Origin: Chamaecyparis obtusa
Lineage: Eukaryota; Streptophyta; Pinopsida; Cupressales; Cupressaceae
Assembly (NCBI GenBank): GCA_027943335.1
Contig: BSBK01006754.1
Coordinates: 1,020,001 to 1,084,000 of the forward strand
Reading direction: 5' to 3'
DNA length: 64,000 nucleotides
A program made the translations under genes and the position numbers. The stretch's first letter is position 1; each line of letters opens with the position of its first letter. Of this stretch, positions 11,062 to 24,553 are shown one piece after another. The notes below the pieces were generated by a model that worked only from the letters and a program-made list of their open reading frames with translations, was not told where the DNA came from and ran no database searches.

Positions 11062-14000
11062 TGTGTGTGTGTGAATTTTTTACCTAGCTGTAGACACAAC
11101 ACTTCAGTAAAATATTAGAGGTTAGCTTAAAACCCAAAATCTGTAAGCAATTGAAACTATGCTAACCAGGTGATTTACTGCCTTCTATTAGGTGTGAGTA
11201 TGATGTTCTCAGATTGGAATCGAGATCAGTTACAATGCAACACCTAAATGAATGATTTAAAATGATGAAAGCAATGAAATATGAATGCAAATTAATATAT
11301 GTTTTTTTTGTATTTTAGATGCAATAGGATGAAAAATTGTATGAATATAAGCTAGAATGTATGAAATTGATCTAGAATGTATGAAATTGATATGTAAAAG
11401 TATCTAACAATGATATGCTAAATGATATGAAAAACTATGCAAAAATATGAAAATTATGAATGATCTCACAAATTCGCCTGTCACAAGTGCTTGATTCTTC
11501 AGATGTCAGTTTGCTAGAGTAATTGTGCAAATTCGAGAGATTGATGAGATTGAAAGCTTGAGAGATTTTGATAGATTGAAAGCTTGAGAAATTTTGAGAG
11601 GGGTTTGTGAAGAGTTGAGCCTTGTTTTTATAGAAATCCAGGGCTTTGAGGATGCAAGAGAAAAGCCATAAATCACTCTTGATAAACTCAGGTTGATTTT
11701 TGAGTTAACAAGAAATTAAGAATATTTAATTCATAAAATCATGCAAAAGCAATTTTTATCTCAAAATAGAGTTTTAGTTTTTTTTGTTTTTTTCAACTCA
11801 TCATCAGATGTTGAGTTTCAATTTTAAAATTGATTGTTAATTTGTAGTTGCCTGCTTTTTTTGATTGTGCATGATTTAATATGAATTAATTTAATAAATA
11901 AAGTGATTTATTCTCCACTTAACTGATTTTGAATTAAAATAATTGATTTATGGGTTAATCAATTATTAAATCAAACTTTATTCCAATTAAATCATTAAAT
12001 TTGACAACTTTGATTTTAAATCAATTAAATAAATATTCAATTGATTGTTTGTAGGAATTTTGATTTATTGTCAAAATAAAAACAATACTAATTAGGAATA
12101 AATGTAATTAAATCTAATAAAATAATTAAGTGGCAGAATTAAATTAATTAATTAAATATTCATCATATTCAATTAATCAACTTTAGGATAAATAAAATTT
12201 ATCACCAAATAATCATTAAATTAAGAATAATTATGATAAATTAGGAATATTACTAGGAATATTCCCCGATGCAAAATTTAGGATAAAATCAATTAGGATT
12301 TCGATGTGAAGATGTGCCTTAGGTTAGGAATTTTGTATCAATTTCATTCGATGTGTCAATATAGGAGGTTAATGAACCTATAGCCCAGTTTTGGGGTATT
12401 ACATTTTGCCCCTCTTTGAATTACTGTGCGAAGCGCAGTGGTTTAAAGAATAGTATGTGTATGATAAAGATGTTGAGATTGATTTGAAAGATGAACCGAT
12501 TCCAAGACAGAAGCCGATTAAAAGATTTAAAGATGTCGACATAGTCTATGTATGAAACTAATCTGATTTGAAAGATTAACTGATTCCGAGACAGAAACCG
12601 ATTGAAAGATTTATAGATGCCGACCCAGGTCCAGGATGACCAGGAATAGAGATGATGCTAGCTATATCAGCAATGAACCAGTGATTACGAAAAAGTGCCA
12701 AAAACACCTTATTCTGAACCTTATGATTGTGAAGAAGTGAGTTACCAATTCTAGACCTGAATGTCCTTGTATGAATCATATTGGTATCACATCCTGAACC
12801 CATCAGTTACAAAGAGCCAAGGAAATAACACAAATGAACCGATGGTTACGAAAAGCTAATATAGTTTACAAGATAGATTTAGGATACCAGATTGATATGG
12901 ATCTCGATGAATCTGATATGCCCCAAGAAATGAAAGATTTTCCCCAAGCGACGAGAACTTTTGATGAATCAGCAACTAGACATGGTTGTTGTCTTGATTA
13001 CTGAGGAAAGATTTGATTTTTAGATTTTGATTTACAGACTTGAATGATGTGCAATACCATGCCCCCTTCGGGATTAAAATTGAAATCTGACAAGAAAAGT
13101 CAGCGTTATAGTTTAGAAGCATGTTAATTGATTTGAGAAATGGTTATTCACATTTGAGAACGCGTTCTATATTGTTTAGAGGTCTTGTAGACCAAGTTTG
13201 ACTAGGTTAAACCATGAGTTGACCATAGTTGACCAAGTTGAAATTTTGATAGTTTGATGTAAGATAATCAGTTAAGTTGAATTTTGGATTTCTGTGATGA
13301 TTGAAAGGTCAATTATGCAAGTAGTTAATAATATGAATGATCTTAGATTTTGATTTTGATCTCGAAAAAGGATTCTACTTGCTATTTCATTGTATGGACC
13401 TTCATGTAAGATTTAGCTCTTGTAGTCATGTTTAGCATTTTTTTGTTTAAAGAATCATTGAAGTGTTCAAGAAATTTGTGAGATCATGCAAAGTGCAAAA
13501 TGAAATGCAAACCTAGGACCTAGTCACTGATCATGTGTCAGTCATTCTCATCATTGAATTTTTAGGTAATTGGATAAATCAATACAATGCCCACTAGTTA
13601 TGAAACCATAGACATGAATATTGATTTTTATGCTCAAGAATCAATACAACACCCATTGGCTAGACAACCATAGACATATGAATATTGATTTTGTTTTCAG
13701 AATGTCGGATTAGATATAAGCACCAAGGCATAAGCACTAGGATGACTTGAATATCATGTCCATTTTGATATAGCAATTTGTATTAGCATCAAAACATAGA
13801 CGTCGTGATGACCTGAATATGTTTTTCATGACAAACACATCAAACAGTCAAGAGATCATTCTAAATCCAGTGTGAATTACCCATAGTGACCCTTTATCCT
13901 TCACATCCTTAGGTAAGATCGCCTTTCACAATAGGAGAAAGAACTCACTCAAAAAAGACAATAGTTAGATCAAACTTCCTTGAATTTTTTGAGTATCAAT

Positions 14001-14840
14001 GGTCGAGGTACACATGGCCATCCAATTTGAGATAGAGGCTCTTACAGACAGACACCATTTCAATCCAAAATTTCCAAAGTTGTTAGATTTTCACATACAA
14101 GAAAAATACAAAGAAAAGATTATGCCCCCAGTCATCACTCTCTAAATCCTATAAAGGACATCATCAAAGAGCTCGAAGGGACACAATATGCAGAAATCTT
14201 AATGTGAATCAGTAAGCATACAAGGAGACAAAAGCATGTAAAAAGAATAGATTGTTTTTAGTTTGTGTTTGATTACATTGGTATAGATGCAAAATCCTTT
14301 CTGGAGATGAGACTAACTGACTGACTCAGATGAAGCTTCAAAGGAATCTAACTAGATATGATATGTCTAAGATACATTGGAGGCCATAGGATATGACTTT
14401 GATTGCCCCCAAGTTTGAACATTGATAGGATAGAGACACTTGAGCTGATTGGTGTACAGACTGACTTATTGAAAATAGGAATGCAGAAACAAACTGGGAG
14501 ATATGTACAAACTAAAGCAAGACTAAAAGCTGGGAAAGACCAAGATTGCACTGATAGATGGAGCATTTTGAAACAAGTGGCACCCGGTTGCCTGGTTTTC
14601 ACCATCTTGGTAGAGATTCTATTTTTGCTACCAAGGTGCCTATTTCCAGGTTTTCACCAAGGCACTTTTTCCTTTTCTCATTTTTTTGTATTTTTCATTT
14701 TTCAATTTTTTTTGTACTTTTGATATTTTTTGATATTTTTTTGCGAATCATCAAGGCACCTATTCCTAGGTTTTCACCAAGATGTTCATTTTTTTTTAGG
14801 ACTTTTTCCTATTTTTAAGATTTTTTCAGGACATTTTACC
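11062..14840 (-). repeat. Tat 3' LTR, about 3.8 kb (high end approximate)
   Basis: Matches 24576-28372 almost base for base with scattered substitutions. The plus-strand start is TGTGTGTGTGTGAATTTT. The opposite end cannot be fixed, because both copies continue into integrase sequence at the same point. It contains long AT-rich tracts at 11750-12260, and a two-unit repeat around 12480-12620 built on GAAAGAT..AACTGATTCC and CAGAAACCGATT. Between 14580 and 14790 the phrase AGGTTTTCACCAAGGCACC recurs. No ORF of note. Confidence 0.8.
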
Positions 14841-14854
14841 ATAGACTAAATGCC

Positions 14855-16189
14855 TTAGGTGTAGAATTTCTTTAGATGGAGAACATTGATTGGTTCTTGG
14901 AGCTGTTCTCCTTCAGTCATTGAGAGTTGATAGGTGCTAGAGCCAAAAGTAGCAGTGATAACAAAGGGACCCGACCAGTTGGGCTCAAACTTCCCCTTGC
15001 GTTCTTGATGTGATTATTTTTAGGATTCTCTCTCAAGACTAGATCACCAACCTAAAATTCTCTGTGTCCGACTTTCTTTTTGTAACCTCTAGACATTCTC
15101 TTCTGATATACTCTGAGATGATCATATGCTACTTGTCTGCGCTCATCTAGTAATTCAAGTTCTTGCAACCTAGACACTCTATAGTCATCATCAGTTACTA
15201 GGCCATGCATTATGATTCTTAGTGATGGGATTTCAACCTCAATAGGTAGTACCACTTCAGACCCATAAACTAAAGAAAAAGGTGTAGCCCCCATGGGCAT
15301 TCTGATACTTGTTCTATAGGCCTAGAGAGTTGGATTTATCATGAGATGCAAGTCTCTTCCTATCTTATTAACTGTACGGTGCAAGATTTTCAATAGATTC
15401 TTGTTAGAAGCCTCTGCTTGTCCATTCCCTTGAGGATAGTAGATAGAAGACCAATGTTTTGTGATATTGAATTTGGCACATAGATCATCTAGGTCTTTAT
15501 TTTTTAATTTCCCACCATTATTTGTGATTATAGAATGAGGGATCCCATATCTGCATATGATATAGTTTTAGGATGAATATAGATATTCGTTTCCCAGTTG
15601 CTTGTGTTAAAGAGACTACCTCTACCCATTTTGTAAAATAATCTATAGCTGTGATTATATGGGTATGTCCATTAGAAGAATGAGGATATATAGCTCCTAT
15701 AAGATCAAAGGCCCATTGGTGAAAAGGCCATTGTGTAGTAAAGGGAATTAGATCTCTCCCTTGAGCATGAATTAAGTTGCCATGCACTTGGCACTTTTGA
15801 CAGTTCTTAGCAAACTTGATAGACTCTTTCTCCATTTTAGGCCAATAGTACCCAGCCCTAATAAGTTTTTGAGCTAGTGTTAAACCGTTCAAGTGTGACC
15901 CACAAATACCTTCGTGGACTTCCTCTTATGCACATTGAGACTCTTCCTGTTCTAAACATCTAAGTAGCGTACCATCTAAACCTTGTTTGTACAGGTCGTG
16001 ACCAATGATGACATATCGGGAGGCATTACGAATAAGGTATCTCTTTTCATGGCGGTTGAAGGTATCAGGAATGATTTGGTCTTGGAGATAGGAGAAAATT
16101 TTTTTGTATCTGGATGAATCATGACCAACAACAGTGTAGATCATGCGGGTTTCAGGGGAATCATATGCAGGATAAGATAGTTCTTCCAC
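14855..16189 (-). pseudogene. Tat integrase
   Basis: Integrates element DNA. The minus strand reads an N-terminal stretch ending DGTLLRCLEQEES, then SHLNGLTLAQKLIRAGYYWP and CQKCQVHGNL (zinc-binding cysteines, 15518-15892), then QWAFDLIGAI with the first catalytic D. A C-terminal half has MPMGATPFSLVYGSEVVLP (15052-15300), and the tail reads KFEPNWSGPFVITATFGS and NVLHLKKFYT before a TAA at 14855-14857. Several stops and a frameshift near 15020 break the frame. The same tail reappears at 28387-28579, and in shortened form in the second Tat-like element near 55310-55400. Confidence 0.85.
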
Positions 16190-16219
16190 CAGGAACTCAT
16201 AGCATAGCTCATGTTCAGG

Positions 16220-16675
16220 CTACTGTAATAAAGTAGATAGTGTTGCCATTACATCGACAAACTTATTCTCTGTTCTAGGTATTTGCTCAAATGTGATAGA
16301 TAGGAAATACTTCTTTAGATCATCTACCATTCTCTTATAAGGAATGAGCTTTTCATCTTTAGTTTGGTACACATCATTGACTTGATGGATAACAAGTTGA
16401 GAGTCTCCATGAATGTGTAATTCTGTTATTCTCCACTCAATTGCTATTTTCATACCATTCAAAAGGGCTTCATATTCTATAATATTGTTTGTGCAAGGGA
16501 ACTTTAATTTGAATGCTTTTGGGATCGAGTATCCTTGAGGAGTTATGAACAATATACCTGCTCCAGATCCATTCTGTGTATAGGAGCCATCAAAGAATAA
16601 CTGCCATTCTCTAGAAGAAAGAGGCATGATAGATGAATCCAGAAATTCCATTTGCATTGGTGTATCATCAATCAT
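16220..16675 (-). pseudogene. Tat second (archaeal-type) RNase H
   Basis: A 151-codon open stretch, the longest unbroken pol segment of this element. It reads WQLFFDGSYTQNGSGAGI, then NNIIEYEALLNGMKIAIEW, then HGDSQLVIHQVN, and near the end ENKFVDVMATLS. These are the D-E-D and final D landmarks of an RNase H fold. Its position between the retroviral-type RNase H and integrase is diagnostic of the Tat lineage. Residues lining the active site look intact, although the surrounding polyprotein is broken. Confidence 0.85.
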
Positions 16676-16873
16676 AGGTGCATTTTCTAATTGATCAGTA
16701 ATAACCTATCCTTTTATAGCTTTTCTTTCCACATATTCAATGTCAAATTCACTTAAGAGCATGACCCATTTAGCTAATCTACCCGTGAGAGAAGCTTTGC
16801 TTAGTAGGTAATTGAGTGGATCAATTTTAGCTACCAAATGTGTGGTATGAGCTAACATGTAGTGTCTTAGTTT

Positions 16874-18114
16874 CTATGATGTAAAGATCACAGCTAGACA
16901 AGCTGTCTCAATCATTGAATAGTTCTTTTCATATGCAACCAATGTTCTACTAATGTAGTATATAGCTCTTTCCTTTTTGTTCTCATCATGTTGTACAAGT
17001 AATGCCCCCAGTGATGTATCTGTAGCAGAGACATATAAGATCAAAGGCTTCCCTAGAATGAGAGGCATCAAGATAGGAGGATTTGATAGATATTGTTTTA
17101 TATGGTCAAAGTTCTTCGCACATTCTTCATTCCATGTCACACCTTTATATAATGTTTTTGTAAAAGGTTGTGATATGTCTACAAGCTCATGTGATATGAA
17201 TCTTCTAATGATTTAACTCTCCCTTGCAATGTCCTCATTTGACTGATGTTCTTGGGAGGTTGCATCTCCATTATAGCCTTTACTTTAGCTAGATCAACTT
17301 CAATGCCCTTCTTTGAAACTATGTATCCTAAGATTTTTCTAGAAGTGACACCAAAAGAACAGTTCTTAGGATTTAGTCAGAGACTAAACTTTTTCATTCT
17401 TTCTAGTATCTTGCTCAAGTCATTTAGATGTTCAGCTCTAATCATAGATTTTGCTAAAGTATCATCAACATAATCCTCCATAGTCCTATGCATCATGTCA
17501 TGAAAAATAGAAGTCATAGCTCTTTGATATGTGGCACCAGCATTCTTAAGCCCAAATGGCATGACATTCCAACAGAAGGTGCCCCATGCACATGTGAAAG
17601 CAGTTTTCTCTTGATCCTCTAGAGAAATTTTTATTTGATTATATCCATAAAAACCATCCATTAAAGAATACATCTCAAAGCCCGCAGTCATGTCCACTAT
17701 CATATCAATGTTAGGTAACCAAAAATCATCCTTAGGGCATGCTCTGTTTACATCTCTAAAGTTTGTGCACACTCTGATTGATTTATCTAGTTTTGAAATA
17801 GGTACAATATTAGAGATCCACTCTGCATAGTCAATAGCTCAGATGAATCCAGCTTTTAGGAGCTTCTCTAATTCAGCTTTTACCAAGAGTGCAACATGAG
17901 GATGCATCTTTCTCAATTTTTGCTTAACAGGTTTGACATTTGGAGCTATAGATAAATGATGGATTATAAGATTAGGATCCAACCCTGGCATATCTGAATA
18001 TTTCCATGCAAAGTTGATCTTCTTTTCTATTAGAAATGTAGTAAATTTTTGCTTCTCTTCTTTTGATAAGGATTGTGCTACATGAATCGAATGTGGTTCA
18101 TCAGTTGTTCCCAA
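16874..18114 (-). pseudogene. Tat reverse transcriptase and first RNase H
   Basis: The RT N-terminus at 17839-18114 contains FAWKYSDMPGLDPNLIIHHL and KLRKMHPHVALLVKAELEKL. The palm at 17377-17772 has FRDVNRACPKDDFWLPNID, then SLMDGFYGYNQIKI, then MPFGLKNAGATYQRAM, and the catalytic box EDYVDDTLAKS. RNase H follows at 16874-17140 with MTWNEECAKNFDHIKQYLS, ILYVSATDTSLGALLVQ and AIYYISRTLV. The RNase H motif normally begins YLAVSD; here it is degraded. A stop separates the two RT halves and others lie in the linker. Confidence 0.85.
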
Positions 18115-18156
18115 GTTGATGGATTGAGTGGGCTCAATTAGAACTAGAGATCTATC

Positions 18157-18981
18157 CTATAAATGACTCAGAAGGACATCAAATATCTCATCCTTAGGCA
18201 CCTTAGAGAGGTTTTCACCTTCGGATACATCTGTTATTTTTACTTTTGTAGGTTCTGAGACTGCCACAAAGTGGTTTTCACCCTCAAAACTCCTTTTCTT
18301 TTTATTCTTATTCTTATTTTTTTGACTAAGATACTTGACGTTTGACTTTGTCATACTAATGCTCGGTTCACTGATGGAAGTCCTCATAGGCTCAACTACA
18401 TTGAGGTAGCAAGCAAGGGCATAGTCATTCGAGAAGGTATAAATACCATGGTTCGGATTCATGGAAGTTTGGTCTAGACGATTGGGATGTTGGATAGTCA
18501 AAATGGGGAAAGATTGGGAGATAGTGTTTATGGATATGGATCTGTCATCATTGGTCCTAACCCAATGCTCAAGTTCAAAGGTGATATTACAACTTAAGAC
18601 ATTCAATTCATGAATAGGCTCAATGTCATTGTGGGAGTCCACTTCAGCTATCGGTGGATCAGACTCGATAAGTTCATCATTTCACTCTAGACTTACGTTG
18701 GGTTTAGGTGCATATTGGTGTATAACATCAACATGTTTTTCTATGATAAGATCATCTTCCTCTGGAATGACTCCCCATTCATAGTCATTAGATTCTTCAT
18801 CTATGCCTCTAGGATATCTAAGAACATGAGTAAAGTTAGGATGAATACCCCAAGAAGGGTTACCCTCAGATTCTGATTTGAATTCATACTCATGGGAATC
18901 TATCTCAAAATAACTACCACCTTCCTCTTTGTCTATTTGATTGTCTTTGAGATTAGCTGGTTCTTGTGTTGCAACTATCTC
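18157..18981 (-). pseudogene. Tat linker region between protease and RT
   Basis: The minus strand has a 161-codon open stretch (18157-18642), then broken acidic sequence up to 18981. It is polar and lysine-rich in the middle (QKNKNKNKKKRSFEGENHF) with no recognised domain. Tat elements often have a long variable spacer here. It reads toward RT in the same orientation and is presumably part of the polyprotein. Confidence 0.5.
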
Positions 18982-19500
18982 TTACTTTATAGTAGGTTCT
19001 TGTGTTTCGACTACATTTATTCTTTTTATTGGATCATCTTCAACTTCAAGGAGCTCTTTGATTTCTTTAGGCAAACACTCATAAGGAATAAGTTCTGAGC
19101 TGTCTGAATCACTATTTGATGGTTCAGTTTCTTCCTTTTTAAGAAGGGGTTCTCCTAGTGTGATTTGCTCTATGACATGAGAACAATTACCTTTGAGGTG
19201 GAAGGGTTTCTTTTTAAAGCCTAAGCCAACAATATCTTTGTTTTCCCTACCAGTATGTGAAATAGGTGTCACAAGACCTTTTCCTCTGACTCCTAGAGGT
19301 CCTTTACCTAAATATCCCATCTTAGCTATCAATTTATCTCCTGGACCATATGACTTAGAAGGGATTTTGGATACTGTAGAGTCACTAGTTTGAACAACTT
19401 GAGATTCAGGTTCATCTTTGTATAGCCATGCAAGCACAACTTCATCTTCTTCAAATTATTGCTTGGAGACTTGCTCTACTATAAAATTCTTTTTATATGC
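18982..19500 (-). pseudogene. Tat G-patch-like segment downstream of protease
   Basis: The minus strand reads SYGPGDKLIAKMGYLGKGPL, then GVRGKGLVTPI, and later DIVGLGFKKK. Regularly spaced glycines after an aromatic residue resemble a G-patch, a short RNA-binding motif found just after protease in some retroelements. A serine- and aspartate-rich tail follows (SNSDSDSSELIPYECLPKE). The assignment is by pattern only. The position between protease and RT fits. Confidence 0.55.
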
Positions 19501-19530
19501 CTCAAGGGGTTCTTTAGATTCTAGTTTGGA

Positions 19531-20130
19531 CTATTTCAAAGACTGCCCATAAGACTTAGGTGAGATAGGGAGAGATGTCAAAGATAAGACTGGCTCTATA
19601 GTATATTCTCCCATACCACTTTCTTTGATATTGACCTCTTTGGCAATGTCTTCCAATTTAGATGTGGATGCTTCTTTTGTTGACTTAATGGAAGATTCTC
19701 TATTATTGGGCACAAGTTTATCCGCACCTTCTTTCAATGTATTGCAAGTGGTGGATATGTCTACTAGAATAGTGATCTCTACTCCTTCATAAGGAAATTT
19801 CAAACATTGGTGGAATGTAGAAGGAATAGCTTGCATTTCATGTATCCATGGTCTCCTTAGAAGAATGTTGTAAGCCAAAGGTAGATCAAGAACTTGACAT
19901 ATAGTATCCCTGATAACCGAACTTTCTCTGATAGGTAAGACAATGGTGCCTTTAAAAGATCTTTCTTGTTCATCATAGGCTTTTATAGTTATTTTCTTTT
20001 TAGGATCAATAGCCAATTCTGAAAATCCCAATTGTGTGACCAAGCTGTAAGAACAAATGTTTAGGCCAGCGCCCCCATCTATCAACACACATTTGACTCT
20101 ACGGTTCTGGATTAAGACCTCTATATGCAA
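19531..20130 (-). pseudogene. Tat aspartic protease region
   Basis: Cleaves the polyprotein. A 199-codon open frame starts MHIEVLIQNRRVKCVLIDGG, then AGLNICSYSLVTQLG; DGGA is the active-site form usual in Tat and Athila elements. Further on, VLDLPLAYNILLRRPWIHEM gives the second conserved strand (usually LGRPW; here LRRPW). An acidic, serine-rich tail leads to the G-patch-like segment. The catalytic triplet looks intact. Confidence 0.8.
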
Positions 20131-22301
20131 GGGCTAGTTATGCGGGTGACTCAAGGAGTTGTCATCTTCTTCTGAAAAGGAGATATATTGCGGAGATGTA
20201 AGATGTCCAACCATAGTCTGGAACCTATCTAAATCAAGATCATCAGGAACATTGGATCTGAGCAAAGATTTGTCTAGAATAGCTCTATGAGCTGGAGATA
20301 TCCGAAGCAACTCAAACATGGAGATTTTTGCATTAGTGTGTTGGATTTTTTGAACAATGCTATAAGATGTTGGCCTCGTATCTGTAGGGTTGGAAGATTT
20401 AGAAGCAGCCTTCTATTTGGAAGCAAAAGAAAGATTGAAGGGCATCTTAGGGACATTTAATGAATTTGGGATTTGTCCATTCAGATGTGTCTGAGCTTGT
20501 GATCGAGTAACTACATTAGCTGAAGGATGATCTCTATCTCTTTGCACAATTGTGATGACATTGCAATGCTCAAAGAGACAAGGTTCAACCATATTGATAA
20601 CAACATTATTTCCAGGGTAAGCATAATTGACCTTTGCCCCCATATTAGGCTGAGAAGATGAAACTTCTTGACCATGTTTCAGAAATGGTTCTGTGAATTT
20701 TGTATGATCATTATTGCTCTTATGATTGTCAATTGTGATGTCTCCCTTATCAATCAGATCTTGAATAGTATGTTTCAAGTATAAGCAGTTATTAGTTTTG
20801 TGACCTTTACCCAATGGAAATCACAGAATTCATTCTCTCTCCACCATTTTGGTTTAGGGTCAGGATCAGATTGTCAGATCTCAGGAAAAGAGATGATGTT
20901 ATTATCTAGTAGAGTTCTCATAGCTAATTCCAAAGATTCTCCAAGAGGAGTGAACTTTCATTTATTATCAGTAGACCAAGATTTTTATTCTAGCTTCTTT
21001 TGAGATGATTCAAGCACCTTTTGTTCTGAAGCTTTGATGGCTTGGGTGTCAATAGTTAGATTGAAAGCTGGTGCCTTTGATGGGGCACAGATAGTATTAA
21101 CAACACCATCTGTGATGAGGCCTTTATTCTTGTTCCAATTTTTGTTTTTGTCTTTAGAATGGGATCCTGATTCATACTTGTCCTTTTGATGTGTGATGTC
21201 TCCTTTTTTCACAAGCACCTTTCAATTTTGATCGCATTGTCTACCATCTTATCAAAAGATGTATGATCTTGCATTTGTAAAGGGTAGTTGATCTCTGGAA
21301 CAAGATTATTGATGAAGATTTCCAATTTTTTAGTTTCTGGAATAGGCCTAGCATATAGAGAGAATTTCTTCCTCCATCTCTTGAGAAATGTTAGGAATGG
21401 TTCTCCTGGATATTGTTTGAGATTGCAGATATCAATCATGGTAACTGGATGTTGGATATTTTAGGAGTATTGTTGATAGAACAATTTGATCAACTCCTCA
21501 AAAGTTTTGATAGTAGAAGGAAATCTAGAGAACCAATGAATGGCTGCTCCCCCCAGAGATCGAGGAAAGAGATGCATCAGATAGGTTGGTTCATGCATGA
21601 ACTCCATAGATTGTGCATAGAATTCTCTGACATGATCTTGAGGGTCAAAGTGTCCATCATACTTATCATATTTAGGCATCTCTCTTTTTGGGAATGGTGC
21701 ATGTACAAGTCTTTATCAAATGGAAAAGGACATAGGGCCTCCATGGAGAACTCCTTGGGTTCCTTTTCTTTCTCAAGTTTATTAAGTTTGACTTGCATGG
21801 CATGCATTTGTTTCATCATAGCTGTGAGTGGAGTTTCTTCCTCATGCGTAATGATATCTTCAACATTAAAGTTGGGAGGAAGTTTAGCTCCTTGATGAGA
21901 TAATTGAAAAAGTATGCTTCTCTATCTTCTTTCAAGAAATGCTTCATCATTCTTTTGAAGTCATCGTCATTTTGATACTGAGTAATTTCTTCAGGTGTGG
22001 GTTCCTGATCTACACCATGTTGAGATTGAGCTCTTTGAGAGCCAAATTTTGTCCCTGCTTGAGACATGGTAGGATTTTTAAGACTCCCTAGGATAGATCA
22101 AGGAGGAGTTTGTTGATTACCCCCGTGAGTTGATGGAGGAGGAATGTAACCAGTTTTCAATCAAAAATTGCCAAGACCGTCGTCTTCGTAAAGATCAGAA
22201 TTGTAGAGTTGCTCAAGAGTTGGAGCCTAGAGAGTATTCAAAGGTATGGTATGGGATATTTCTCTAGATTTCTTGTGAGAGGAAGCTCTAGTTTCCACCA
22301 T
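20131..22301 (-). pseudogene. Tat gag
   Basis: Forms the particle shell. A likely start is the ATG at 22299-22301 (MVETRASSHKKSREI), followed by a polar N-terminus with stops. The central gag fold is at 21461-21679 (DPQDHVREFYAQSMEF, then GGAAIHWFSRFPSTIKTFEE), continuing at 21209-21439 with LKQYPGEPFLTFLKRWRKKF. The C-terminal knuckle-like stretch at about 20790 reads CDFHWVKGHKTNNCLYLKHT, a pattern typical of plant Ty3/gypsy gag. Stops and shifts occur about every 200-300 bases. Confidence 0.8.
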
Positions 22302-24553
22302 TAACCTTGGGTGAAGCAAAAGAATAAGATGAAGACAACTGAAGAAAGATCTGATTCAAGAAGATCAAATGATGCAACCTTGTCAAGGTTTGATTGATTG
22401 AAGCTTAGATTGGACTTAGATGAAGGAGACTATGCCCTGGATGTATGGGTAGATGCCCAAAAGATAGCGAACATGAGTTCACAACACTTAGCCATTTTGA
22501 TGATTGATTGAAGATTGCTAGTTATGACAAGGTTTTGACACAAGATGAAAAAAACTCAAATTGATTAAACAGAAGGCTGAATCGGATTCAAAAGGCCACT
22601 TTAGGAAAATGATTGGATTCTTATTAGTTCTTTCTCTATTCCTGACATAGTGATTTGTTTGACAGATTTTGGAAATAGGCTGAAAAAGCTGGGTCTCTGA
22701 TAGTTCTGACAACTTTCTGGCAATTTTTCAAAATTTCTCAAATGACTTTCTGTAGGCTTGTATGACAGTGGGTATAGCATGAAACAACAATTGAAAAACT
22801 TGCATGATAGTTGATAGCAGGATTTTTGACTTTTTTGAATTGACTAGCAGCAAAACTCGTACGACAATATACCAGCTACCATATGACAATATAGGGGTTA
22901 TGAAATGACACTTACCAAAACTCGTACAACTTTTTGACTTTACAAGATGACTTTTGACTCCATAAAGGTGTTTGACATCAGATTTTGCAATTTTTGAGGT
23001 TTTTAGTTTCAGATTGTTCACAAAATTATCTATCTAGATTTGAAGGTTTTATCGAATTGATTCTTTCTTAGTAACCAAATAGATAAACAAGCACACAAAA
23101 TAGCAAGCGAGTGATTTCAAGCATGTCTGAAAACAATGAACAGGGGACAAAGCAACCCTACACATGAATAATCAAGTGACTGAATTGTGCTAATCCCTAG
23201 GAGTGCTAACAGTGTATGTTCCAAAAAGTTTTACAATAATGCACATATTCCTAGAAAATGAAAATTTGGCCTCACTAGGGTTTGTAGTAATGGTCTGACT
23301 TTGCAACTTTTGTGATCTTAAGAGGGCGAACTCAATCCAGGCACACCAGGGTTTTGACACAATCTAAGAAATTAATCAATCAGGAGTTGCTAGGGAGGTT
23401 TGACAGCCCAACAAGAGACCACACCTATGAATATTTCCTCCACAAGGACATTTATATAGCGGCTGCTACTACCATGGTGAAAATGGCTATTACTGCTTGA
23501 GGTTCCATCAACGTGGTTGACCCAATTAAGGGAATGTCCACCATGATTAACCCTCTCTAAAGGTGACACAAAAGATACCACATGGAGACTGGTTCCAAAT
23601 TCAAGGATCTGAGTTTTTGATACTAACCAAAAAGGGAGTAGAGCATAGTCCTCTAGCTTTTTCACTTTTAACCCAAACAAATGAGATAGATTAATCTGAT
23701 ATGCTAAGACCAAGATTATCTCACAAAGATCTATGATGTCAACCACTTATGATCTATCAACCTCTTCAGAGAGAGAATGTATCAATCAGAAGCTGAAGAT
23801 GCACAAATCTAGTAGAATGTGAGACGCCATCGGTATCCTCCCTACCTACAAGGGTTCCTTCATTGAGAAGAGTTTCATTGGAAACCCACTCTCTCAAGAA
23901 CCATAAATAGTGTTCATAGGGCCTATTTGCTATGTGTAACAAAGATGTTGAAAAGCAAATCTATGTTTTTTTTTATAGCCCAAAATTAAATTTGTGATAT
24001 GAAAGCGATAAAGGTCACACAAGCTTGACACGCAAGAGTTCTTTTTAATCCAAATCAAAATGTTATCAGCTAAGAAGATTACCTGAATTCCTCGCAATGC
24101 GCTTAGTAGATTCTTACCTATTTTTAGCAATTCTCACACTTCTTCCCAATCAAAATCAGCAGAAGTCAATCAGAAATAGAAAATTTCAATTGTTAATGTT
24201 AGCTGTCAGTCCAAATCAGGAAAATAAATCTGGAAAACTACCTGAAAAAGATGAAATGATAATTGAAACCTGGCACTGAAACTCATACAACAATGGGTCA
24301 CCTACCAGATGACAATCTAGAAACTCGTACGACACTAGGTATCAGATCATACGATAATCGAGCTTCCAAAGGACACTGTACTTCTGATGGCATGATCCTC
24401 GATCAAATCAACTATCGTACGATAGTGGGTACCTCCTGCTATGAGTTTTTGATAAAAACTCATACAAAAATTATACGGATAGAAATTAAAAATCGTAGCT
24501 TGGAACAGAAAATGACAAGTAGATAATAGAAATTGAATGGAAACCCATTTCAG
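22302..24553 (-). other. Tat untranslated leader with repeated CTCGTACGACA motifs
   Basis: About 2.25 kb between the primer site and gag, with no coding signal I trust. Two clusters of a degenerate motif lie at 22750-22930 and 24280-24430, with variants CTCGTACGACAAT, CTCATACAACAAT and TATCGTACGATAGTGGGTA. Several are followed by CTACCATATGACAAT-like text. These may be RNA structure or regulatory repeats of the element; the function is unknown. Confidence 0.5.

Noticed and set aside
14403..14818. Open frames in the Tat LTR ending in phenylalanine-rich text
   Set aside because: They come from T-rich LTR sequence, are not conserved in frame in the other LTR copy, and match no element protein.
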